A stretch of DNA of 12,718 bases from Actinomycetota bacterium. Its GTDB lineage: Bacteria; Actinomycetota; Actinomycetes; Nanopelagicales; Nanopelagicaceae. Shown piece after piece: positions 1 to 6,659 of the stretch. Location of the stretch: contig VGAF01000026.1 of NCBI GenBank assembly GCA_016870855.1, positions 1 through 12,718 of the forward strand, in the 5' to 3' direction. The notes under the pieces were generated by a model. The model was not told the origin of the DNA, searched no databases, and saw only the letters and a program-made list of their open reading frames with translations. Position 1 is the stretch's first letter; the number at the start of each line of letters is the position of its first letter. A program made the translations under genes and the position numbers.

Positions 1-1
1 A

Positions 2-669
2 AGAGTTTCCAGATACATATACGGGATTTCGGCTCGCATTGAGAAAGTTTATCGCTCTTATGGAATTCAAAATATTGCCCTACCGAAGGATGTGAGCGTA
101 GTTGATATTGGTTGCAATGATGGGATTTTTCTCGCAAACTTTGTGAAATCTCGCGCTAGAGTTATAGGAATTGATTTGGAATTGAGCGAGCTCTTTTGCG
201 CCATGTCTAATGTGCCAAACTCAGAAGTAGTTAGAGCAGGAATTTGGTATAAAATGGGTTTGGTATTTTTGAATCTGCGCCTAAAGGCTCTGACTCATCG
301 CTTATTCGCTCCAACAAGAGTGAAGATATTAAGTTCATACCTCTCTTGTCGCTTGACCAGATAATCCCGTTAATCCTAAAGCCAAATGAAACCCTAGACA
401 TTCTCAAGATTGAAGCAGAAGGGGCTGAGCCTGAGGTACTTATTGGGGCCCGAGAATCGCTTAAACGAGTTCGTTATGCTGCCGTAGATGTTGGCCCTGA
501 GCGAGGTCCAAAGCAAGTTAGTACTGGAAACTCCGTGACAAGAATTCTCTCTTCGATGGGTTTTCATTGCATTTATACTTCAAGGGACGGCAATAGAGTG
601 TTGTTTCAAAACATGTCTTTAAAAGCTATTTCCGAGGAGTCTTACGCGATACCGCCCGAGCGCCAATAA
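2..669 (+). CDS. FkbM-family methyltransferase, 5'-truncated at window edge and frameshifted
   Basis: SAM-dependent methyltransferase of the FkbM (Methyltransf_21) type, usually found in polysaccharide, glycan or natural-product clusters. Seen: motif I VVDIGCNDGIFL, an acidic GIDLE strand end, and the family's late motif as LKIEAEGAEPEVLIGA (usual form KIDVEGxE). The frame is open from base 2, so the GTG at 92 is internal and the true start lies outside the window. The frame breaks near 251-254 in an AAAA run. Adding one A joins WYK to NGFGIFESAPKGSDSSLI and then to the second frame, which ends at TAA 667-669. The repaired product has 222 visible residues. Base composition (about 40% G+C in sampled lines) is lower than in the genes that follow. 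The acceptor substrate is unknown. The break may be a sequencing error or real decay; the intact motifs on both sides favour error or very recent damage. Confidence 0.75.
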
Positions 670-723
670 AAAGAGTTTTCGGCAAAATCAAACGTTACTT
701 GGTATGAATGCTCGAGAAATTCG

Positions 724-805
724 TGGTGGGTAGTGGATTTGAACCACTGAAGGCAGAGCCGGCGGATTTACAGTCCGCTCCCATTGGCCGCTCGGGCAAC
801 CCACC
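724..805 (-). tRNA. tRNA-Tyr (anticodon GTA)
   Basis: Read on the minus strand, the 7-bp acceptor stem GGTGGGT/ACCCACC closes an 82-nt class II tRNA. The anticodon stem-loop is GCGGA-CTGTAAA-TCCGC with anticodon GTA. A long variable arm (CGGCTCTGCCTTC region) is typical of bacterial tRNA-Tyr, and the T arm is AGTGG-TTCAAAT-CCACT. The discriminator base is A (position 724). The next bases are CGA, so the CCA end is not encoded, as in many actinobacteria. The gene has no tRNA neighbour. Its 3' end points towards the A+T-rich methyltransferase gene, an orientation common where genomic islands meet tRNA genes. Confidence 0.95.
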
Positions 806-903
806 TGAGCTATTTCGTGCGACCGAAGCCTACCTCAGCGGAATTCAGCAGGAAATCGCATTACAAGGTTGGGCGAACGCATGGGTCTAGCCTTTATCTC
901 CAT

Positions 904-2160
904 ATGAGTTTCTTCGACGATTGGCGCGGCCTATTTACGCACTGGCGAACTGACCTCGTTGCTGGGGTAACTGTTGGAATAGTTGCACTGCCGCTCGCGC
1001 TTGGTTTTGCAATTACGACTGGCGCACCGCCGAGCGCTGGATTGATCACTGCAATCATTGCCGGATTCGTAGCCGCGCTATTTGGCGGTTCGAATTATCA
1101 AGTATCAGGCCCCACTGGAGCTATGACAGTTGTCTTAGTTCCAATTGTTGCCAAATTTGGAATCACCGCATTGGTAGCGCTCGGTATTACAGCAGGTTTG
1201 ATGATTATGGCTATGGCAGCGCTCCGGTTAGGAAGATTCATTGACAGCGTTCCATTTGCAGTAATGGAAGGCTTTACCCTTGGTATCGCGCTCATTATCG
1301 CGCTGCAACAGATCCCGCTGATCTTTGAGGTTCCTAAAGCAGAAGGAACTCATACTTTCTCGGTTGCAATCGATACGCTCAAATACGCTTTTGCTCGAGA
1401 GATACATTGGATATCTGTTGCGCTGGCGCTCCTAACGCTAGGAGTAAAACGAAGTTGGCCCCTGTTGAAATCTCGCTTCGGAATAAGAGCGCATATCCCA
1501 GCTAGCGCAGTTGCGGTGCTGCTCGTTTCAGTTCTTGCCGCAGTCTCGAGACTTGATGTAAATCGAATTGGCGAATTACCCCGCTCGCTCGTTCCGAAAT
1601 TCGAGCTCTCGATGCCGGATATTCCGCTTGTCGAATTCTTATATGCAGCCCTCGTCATCGCCCTATTGGGCGCAATCGAGTCGCTGCTCTCGGCGCGCGT
1701 GGCTGATGGAATGGCACACAAAGAGATTGATCACGAACAGTCGAAACACAAACCAAATAAGGAGCTCTTTGGCCAAGGATTGGCGACCATCGCCTCGGTC
1801 TCGGCTGGCGGATTACCAGCAACAGGGGCAATTGCTCGAACAAGTGTCAACGTACATTCCGGCGCCCGCACGCGTTTGGCGGCGATGGTTCACTCGCTAT
1901 TCCTATTGCTTGTAGTTATTGCCCTCGCCCCAATCGTTTCGGGAATCCCAACCGCTGCTCTAGCCGGCGTACTTCTGGGAACATCGCTGCGAATCGCAAA
2001 CCCGCGAAGCGTAAGAGAAGCGCTCACAACAACTCTGGGCGAGCGCGTCACCTATCTCGCGACGGCCGCTGCCGTTCTATTTATTGATTTGATTTGGGGA
2101 ATTGTGATTGGCCTTGCTTTTCACTTTGTATCTAGCCGCATAGCTAGTCGCAAGATTTAA
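904..2160 (+). CDS. SulP-family (SLC26-type) anion transporter lacking a STAS domain
   Basis: Inner-membrane anion transporter of the SulP/SLC26 family, whose members carry sulfate, bicarbonate or other anions. The ATG at 904 is chosen because the upstream in-frame extension would run through the tRNA-Tyr gene, and family homology begins at MSFFDDWRGLFTHW. Seen in the 418 residues: a TM1-2 region with ALPLALGFAITTGAPPSAGL (about 29-46), the substrate-site motif QVSGPTGAM (66-74), AIESLLSARVADGM (257-270), GLPATGAIARTSVNVHSGART (303-323) and closing hydrophobic segments to residue 408. The chain stops at SRIASRKI, where the cytoplasmic STAS domain normally begins. The QVSGPTG form recalls the bicarbonate transporter BicA, but the substrate cannot be assigned. 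No clear Shine-Dalgarno lies before the ATG. The gene ends 4 nt from the convergent SDR gene. Confidence 0.88.
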   Translation: MSFFDDWRGLFTHWRTDLVAGVTVGIVALPLALGFAITTGAPPSAGLITAIIAGFVAALFGGSNYQVSGPTGAMTVVLVPIVAKFGITALVALGITAGLMIMAMAALRLGRFIDSVPFAVMEGFTLGIALIIALQQIPLIFEVPKAEGTHTFSVAIDTLKYAFAREIHWISVALALLTLGVKRSWPLLKSRFGIRAHIPASAVAVLLVSVLAAVSRLDVNRIGELPRSLVPKFELSMPDIPLVEFLYAALVIALLGAIESLLSARVADGMAHKEIDHEQSKHKPNKELFGQGLATIASVSAGGLPATGAIARTSVNVHSGARTRLAAMVHSLFLLLVVIALAPIVSGIPTAALAGVLLGTSLRIANPRSVREALTTTLGERVTYLATAAAVLFIDLIWGIVIGLAFHFVSSRIASRKI

Positions 2161-2164
2161 CCCG

Positions 2165-2916
2165 CTAACTCCGCTCTTCAGCGATGGAATTACCGCCATC
2201 GACAACTAGCGCTTGCCCAGTCATATAACCGGCGCTCTCGGACGCAAGCCAAATTGCAAGTCCAGCGATCTCACTTGCTTGCCACTTCCACCTAGTGGAA
2301 CTTTCAAACCTTGGTCTGCTTCGGTTTTACTCTGGGTATCTGTTGCAATCCAACCCGGCAAGATCGCATTACAAGTCAAACCAAGTTTCGCTTCATCTAA
2401 CGCAATGGATCGCGTGAGGCCAATCATCGCCGCTTTGCTCGCCGCATACACCGGTTGATTGCGCATCGCCATCAATGGACCGGTAACGCTAGAGATCATG
2501 ATTATCCGACCCGCACTTGAGTTGCGAAGAAGTGGCAACGCAGCTCTTGTCAGATTAACAGCAGTAAGTAGATTGCGTTCAAATCCGCGCTGCCAACCAT
2601 CGATTGTGGTCTTAGTTAGATCGCTGGCTTCGTCCTCACTTATTGGTGAGCCAATACTTGCCATCCCCACGTTATTTACCAAGATATCTAGCCCTCCGAG
2701 ATTTGCTACGAGCGCTTGCGCTTCGGATTCTTGGGTTAAGTCAGCAACAAATCCGCGGCACTTCAATTCAGCTGCGCGCTGATGAATTCGTTCTGTTGTG
2801 GAAGTTATAAATACATCGGCGCCACTTGCGATTAACGCTTTCGCTATCGCGATGCCGATGCCATTCGGTGCGCCCGCACCACTTACTAGCGCGGTTTGGC
2901 CGGCGAGAGAGGACAT
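2165..2916 (-). CDS. SDR-family oxidoreductase, 3' frameshifted
   Basis: NAD(P)-dependent short-chain dehydrogenase/reductase. Seen: a cofactor-binding glycine motif in VSGAGAPNGIGIAIA (11-25), NNVG (81-84) in place of NNAG, the catalytic serine region IMISS (139-143), and YAASK (Tyr157, Lys161). As read, the frame ends at a TGA at 2221 with a tail unlike an SDR. The expected C-terminus lies in the next frame: EIAGLAIWLAS, then YMTGQALVVDGG, ending at TAG 2165-2167. One missing C near 2275-2277 (AAGCAAGT for AAGCCAAGT) would restore GKPSEIAGL and give a 250-residue protein of normal SDR length. The repaired stop falls 4 nt from the SulP stop, as expected for a compact genome. It is the last gene of the minus-strand operon, 9 nt after ppdK. 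Substrate unknown. Sequencing error is more likely than decay, but this is not proven. Confidence 0.82.
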
Positions 2917-2925
2917 TGCATAATC

Positions 2926-5619
2926 TTAGATAGAAGCAAGTGCAGCGCGGCCGGCCTCAAGGCGGGCAACCGGCACTCGATAAGGCGAGCACGAGACATA
3001 ATCCAGGCCAATTGAGTTGAAGAAGTGGATTGATTCGGGGTCGCCACCATGTTCGCCACAAACTCCGAGGTGGATATTTGGGTTTGATTGCCGGCCGCGC
3101 TCAACTGCGATCTGCATCAACTCACCGACGCCGAATTGATCGATGGTTTCAAATGGGGAGATAGTGAAAACTCCCAACTCCAAATAGCGGCTAAAGAACT
3201 CGGCCTCAACATCATCACGTGAGAAGCCCCAAGTGGTCTGGGTAAGGTCATTAGTTCCAAAACTGAAGAAGTCCGCCACCATTCCGATTCGGTTGGCGGT
3301 GAGAGCAGCTCGAGGAAGCTCGATCATCGTGCCAATATCAATTGGTAGCTCAACGCGCCGCTCAACTTCTACCTCTTTTATTACGCGCTCGGCGCTCTGA
3401 CGGGTGAGTTTGAGCTCCATATGTGAACCAACTAGCGGAATCATGATCTCTACCTTGGGGTTGCCACCTACTTCAATCCGATCGGCCATTGCTTCGGCGA
3501 TCGCGCGGACCTGGAGTTCATAGAGGCCAGCAAAAACGAGACCAAGGCGAACACCGCGTAAGCCAAGCATCGGATTTGATTCATGCATCCGAGCAACGGC
3601 ATGCAATAACTCCTCGTCGCTCTCGTTCTTTTCGCCGCGCTCTTTGGCGAGGGCACTCTTTACCTTCAAATCCCCCAGGTCGGGAAGGAACTCATGGAGC
3701 GGCGGATCAAGTAGACGAATGGTCGTTGCTAAACCATCCATGACTTCGAGCATCTCGCGGAAATCTTTCCGTTGCATTGGAAGTAGAACAGCGAAAGCAT
3801 CATCACGCTTCTTCTGAGTGTCAGCGAGAATCACGCGCTCAATTAGGACGCGTCGCTCGCCAAGGAACATATGCTCGGTTCGACATAACCCAATTCCTTC
3901 GGCGCCAAAGCGACGCGCGACATCAGAATCAGCTGCGGTATCTGCATTCGCCCTGACAAGCAGGCGTCGGCGTCGATCGGCATGACGCAATAAGCGATCA
4001 ATTGATTTAATCAAGTCTTGCGTGGCTTCATCCTTATTCTGAGTTGCGTTTGTGATTCCATCTTTTAGATAGGTCACAACGGTGGATGGTGCGACTGGAA
4101 CTTCCAGGTTGTAAATCTCGCCCGTCAATCCATCAATTGAAATAAGATCACCTTCATTGATCCGAGCTTGTCCCGCCAGCGCAAATCGCTCTACTTCATT
4201 CACCTCTAAATCTTCAGCGCCGCAGACCGCGGTCTTACCGACACCGCGAGCAACAACGGCGGCATGTGAGGTCTTGCCACCTCTACTAGTAAGAATTCCA
4301 ACCGAAGCGAGCATTCCACCTAAATCATCGGGATTGGTCTCGCGTCTAATCAGAATGACCTTCTCGCCGGTAGCCGCACGTTCGGCAGCGCGGATCGAAT
4401 CAAATACCGCAGCGCCAACGGCAGCGCCAGGCGATGCCGGAATTCCAATTGCGATTGGCTTATGCGCATCATCTCTTTGGAACTGGGGGAACATCAATTG
4501 GGCAAGTTGGTTACCTGTAACGCGCATCAGCGCTTCATCCATTGTGATTAGTTGTTCATCTACCAACTGGATTGCAATCCGGAAGGCCGCAGCAGGTGTG
4601 CGTTTTGCTACCCGGGTTTGAAGAATCCATAACTTGCCGCGCTCCACCGTGAACTCGATATCGCAGATATCGCGGTAATGAGTCTCCAGGCGATACATGA
4701 TTCCGGCGAGTTCATCAAAGAGCTTCGGCGCCTTGGTGCGGAAATCAGCGAGCGTTAGCGGGGTTCGAATTCCAGATACGACATCTTCACCTTGGGCATT
4801 AGCTAGGTAATCCCCGTAAGCGCCGCGCTCGCCCGTGGCTGGGTCGCGGGTGAAACAAACACCGGTCCCAGAGTCTTCGCCCATATTTCCAAAGACCATC
4901 GCAACGACATTCACTGCTGTTCCGAGGTCGTCAGCAATTCGCTCGCGGCGGCGATATAACTTGGCACGTTCAGTGTTCCATGAGTCAAATACGGCATAGA
5001 CCGAAAGATCGAGTTGCGCCCGCGGATCTTGTGGGAATGGCGATCCAGATTCGGTCTCGACAATCTCCTTATAGATGGTGACCAGACGCTGCAACGCTGA
5101 AACCGAGAGTAGGTGGTCTTGAGTTACGCCCTCGGATTTTGAGAGTTCGGCCATAGCGTTCGCGAACTTGCTTCCTTCAATACCAAGCACAGTCTTACCG
5201 AACATCTGAATTAGACGTCGATAGGCATCCCAAGCAAATCTTGGATTCTTTGTCTGCTCACCTAGTCCGACAACCGATTTGTCATTCAAACCAACATTAA
5301 GAATGGTCTCCATCATTCCTGGCATGGAATTCTTCGCGCCCGATCGAACGCTGATCAGTAGCGGATTTTCGCCATCGCCAAATCGCTTCTGGCTCTCATC
5401 CTCGAGTCGACGAAGTGACCTGGTTACTTGAACTTCTAATTCGAGCGGCGCCTTGCCCTCACTTAGATACTTCTTACACGCGTCGGTTGTGATTATGAAT
5501 CCTGGCGGAACGGGGATTCCAAGTCGTGTCATCTCAGCAAGATTTGCACCTTTGCCGCCGAGGAGATCCTTTAGATCACGATTTCCCTCCGCGAAGGCGT
5601 AAACGTACTTTGTTGTCAT
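2926..5619 (-). CDS. ppdK: Pyruvate, phosphate dikinase
   Basis: Cytosolic enzyme that interconverts pyruvate + ATP + Pi and PEP + AMP + PPi; it serves gluconeogenesis or PPi-linked glycolysis. The ATG at 5619 (MTTKYVYAF) is preferred over the longer frame, which would overlap the upstream SDR stop; the product is 897 residues, normal for bacterial PPDK. Domains in order: N-terminal nucleotide-binding domain with GGKGANLAEM (21-30) and VRSGAKNSMPGMMETILNVG (91-110); phosphohistidine domain with GGKTSHAAVVARG, phospho-acceptor His452; C-terminal PEP/pyruvate TIM barrel with GLCRTEHMF (577-585), FSFGTNDLTQ (785-794) and GVCGEHGGDP with catalytic Cys854. All key residues are present. It is the middle gene of a tight operon, 7 nt after an SDR and 9 nt before another. 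This linkage suggests use in feeding pyruvate from a catabolic route into PEP (inference). No PPDK regulatory protein gene is in the window. Confidence 0.97.
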   Translation of the reverse strand: MTTKYVYAFAEGNRDLKDLLGGKGANLAEMTRLGIPVPPGFIITTDACKKYLSEGKAPLELEVQVTRSLRRLEDESQKRFGDGENPLLISVRSGAKNSMPGMMETILNVGLNDKSVVGLGEQTKNPRFAWDAYRRLIQMFGKTVLGIEGSKFANAMAELSKSEGVTQDHLLSVSALQRLVTIYKEIVETESGSPFPQDPRAQLDLSVYAVFDSWNTERAKLYRRRERIADDLGTAVNVVAMVFGNMGEDSGTGVCFTRDPATGERGAYGDYLANAQGEDVVSGIRTPLTLADFRTKAPKLFDELAGIMYRLETHYRDICDIEFTVERGKLWILQTRVAKRTPAAAFRIAIQLVDEQLITMDEALMRVTGNQLAQLMFPQFQRDDAHKPIAIGIPASPGAAVGAAVFDSIRAAERAATGEKVILIRRETNPDDLGGMLASVGILTSRGGKTSHAAVVARGVGKTAVCGAEDLEVNEVERFALAGQARINEGDLISIDGLTGEIYNLEVPVAPSTVVTYLKDGITNATQNKDEATQDLIKSIDRLLRHADRRRRLLVRANADTAADSDVARRFGAEGIGLCRTEHMFLGERRVLIERVILADTQKKRDDAFAVLLPMQRKDFREMLEVMDGLATTIRLLDPPLHEFLPDLGDLKVKSALAKERGEKNESDEELLHAVARMHESNPMLGLRGVRLGLVFAGLYELQVRAIAEAMADRIEVGGNPKVEIMIPLVGSHMELKLTRQSAERVIKEVEVERRVELPIDIGTMIELPRAALTANRIGMVADFFSFGTNDLTQTTWGFSRDDVEAEFFSRYLELGVFTISPFETIDQFGVGELMQIAVERGRQSNPNIHLGVCGEHGGDPESIHFFNSIGLDYVSCSPYRVPVARLEAGRAALASI

Positions 5620-5626
5620 ACCAAGA

Positions 5627-6421
5627 TCACCAGATCGACCAGCCGCCATCTACGCGAATCTCTTGACCGGTAATCCACTTACCAGCATCGGATGCCAAGA
5701 GGGCTACCGCGCCTTTCACATCTTCAGCAAGCCCGGTGCGGTGAAGCGCATTCATATTGCGAAACTTTTCCACCATCTCTTTATTGGTCTCATCATTAGG
5801 TATCTGACCCGGCGAGATGCAGTTGACAGTAACTCCGTGCGGTCCGAATTCAGCAGCCAGGGCGCGGGTTAGATTCAAGACGCCAGCTTTAGCAGATATA
5901 TATGGTGCGCCAGATCGCAAAAACTCTTTGTTGTAGGTGCGCGGATCCATCGCTAGTTGTGCCGCGATAGAACCGAGGGTAATGATTGCACCACGTTTCT
6001 TTGGGATCATAACTTTTGCAGCTTCTTGCGCAGTTATGTACGTGGCAAGAGTGTTCATCTCAAAAGCGGCAATGAACTCTGAAATCTTTCCGTGGGGAGG
6101 ATGTGATCGCGTTTGATGGCCACCTGCATTTGCAACCGCGATATCAAGCGTGCCCGACTTCTCAACTATTCGTTCCACTAGTGAGTGCACGCTCGCTTCA
6201 TCACGTGCATCGACTGTTTCGCTATGCACTTTCAATCCGCGCGCACTCAACTCGTTCGCAGTTTCTTCGCAAACTTCGCTCCGTCTTGAAGCGATGTAAA
6301 CCGTCGCGCCAAGTTCGGATAGGCTCTCAGCAAATGCTTTGCCAAGGTGGGTTCCACCCCCGGTAACAAGGGCAACGCGACTACTTAGATCAAATAGCTC
6401 TTTGCTGGCGCGATTTGTCAT
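5627..6421 (-). CDS. SDR-family NAD(P)-dependent oxidoreductase (gluconate 5-dehydrogenase/FabG-like)
   Basis: Classical short-chain dehydrogenase, 264 residues from the ATG at 6421. That start is chosen because the SDR fold begins normally at SSRVALVTGGG. A GTG at 6472 would add 17 residues of non-family sequence. Seen: cofactor motif TGGGTHLG (20-27), NAG (98-100), catalytic serine in LGSIAA (Ser151), YISAK (Tyr174, Lys178), NCISPG (200-205) and the C-terminal TGQEIRVDGG (251-260). An insertion-like stretch with MDPRTYNKEFLRSGAP lies just before the active-site tyrosine. It is the first gene of the SDR-ppdK-SDR operon and is divergent from the ABC importer across a 238-bp control region. 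The family oxidises sugar acids, polyols, ketones and other alcohols; the substrate here cannot be told from sequence. Confidence 0.92.
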   Translation of the reverse strand: MTNRASKELFDLSSRVALVTGGGTHLGKAFAESLSELGATVYIASRRSEVCEETANELSARGLKVHSETVDARDEASVHSLVERIVEKSGTLDIAVANAGGHQTRSHPPHGKISEFIAAFEMNTLATYITAQEAAKVMIPKKRGAIITLGSIAAQLAMDPRTYNKEFLRSGAPYISAKAGVLNLTRALAAEFGPHGVTVNCISPGQIPNDETNKEMVEKFRNMNALHRTGLAEDVKGAVALLASDAGKWITGQEIRVDGGWSIW

Positions 6422-6459
6422 CCGCCAAAGATAACTTGCCCGGGCTGGAGCGCGGCGGC

Positions 6460-6482
6460 CTGGAAATCTCACATCTTTCCAG
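6460..6482. repeat. Inverted repeat upstream of the SDR-ppdK operon
   Basis: Perfect 7-bp arms CTGGAAA (6460-6466) and TTTCCAG (6476-6482) separated by 9 nt. It lies 39 bp before the chosen ATG of the first SDR gene, so on the minus strand it would fall in the leader or promoter. It could be an operator or a small leader hairpin; no regulator is encoded here to match it. Confidence 0.45.
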
Positions 6483-6507
6483 CAAATAGCGCGGCTCCGT
6501 GGGCCTT

Positions 6508-6534
6508 CCTTTACCTATTCGTTATAGGTACAGG
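6508..6534. promoter_or_regulatory. 27-bp imperfect palindrome, candidate operator between divergent operons
   Basis: Half-sites CCTtTACCTAT (6508-6518) and ATAGGTAcAGG (6524-6534) around the 5-nt centre TCGTT. Ten of eleven positions in each arm are symmetric, and the inner 7 bp are perfect. It lies between the importer operon and the SDR-ppdK-SDR operon, and ends 13 nt before the predicted -35 element of the importer promoter. On the minus strand the centre contains TATAAC, a good -10 sequence, though no convincing -35 lies at 17 bp from it. The form fits a dimeric regulator of the LacI, GntR or TetR kind; the binding protein is not in the window. Confidence 0.55.
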
Positions 6535-6547
6535 CAGGGCACGACTA

Positions 6548-6576
6548 TTGAATACCCGTACTCCCAGCGATAGATT
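6548..6576 (+). promoter_or_regulatory. Predicted sigma70-type promoter of the ABC importer operon
   Basis: TTGAAT (6548-6553) and TAGATT (6571-6576) are separated by exactly 17 bp, each matching 4 of 6 consensus bases. The expected transcript start, near 6583, would give a leader of about 77 nt before the binding-protein ATG. The candidate operator lies directly upstream. Found by eye only. Confidence 0.4.
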
Positions 6577-6659
6577 TCAACTCGCTTGGGCATTGCCGTC
6601 ATGCCGTGATGACAATTCCTTGCATCCTCATTAACGGAAGTTCTTGCTGAAAGGACACT

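Noticed and set aside
92..94. GTG as the start of the methyltransferase
   Set aside because: The same frame is open to base 2 and encodes plausible N-terminal sequence; GTG 92 sits directly before motif I.
670..723. Terminator for the tRNA-Tyr transcript
   Set aside because: A T-run exists on the minus strand near 665-675, but no stem longer than about 4 bp precedes it.
708..890. Small plus-strand open frame across the tRNA region
   Set aside because: It reads through the tRNA-Tyr gene in antisense and has no family features.
784..903. Longer N-terminus for the SulP protein
   Set aside because: It would start inside the tRNA gene, and the added 40 residues are not SulP-like; the only in-frame ATG near the homology is 904.
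2182..2201. CGATGG/CCATCG hairpin just after SulP as a terminator
   Set aside because: Only 6 bp with an 8-nt loop, no U-tract, and it lies in the coding end of the repaired SDR.
245..2300. Programmed ribosomal frameshifting as the cause of the two broken frames
   Set aside because: Neither site has an X-XXY-YYZ slippery heptamer or a clear stimulatory structure; a single-base loss explains both.
3489..4621. Open frames on the plus strand opposite ppdK
   Set aside because: They are antisense shadows of a fully conserved enzyme gene, with low-complexity translations and no motifs.
6422..6472. GTG start at 6472 for the first SDR
   Set aside because: It adds 17 arginine- and proline-rich residues before the normal SDR start, and its purine-rich stretch is only 2 nt from the GTG.
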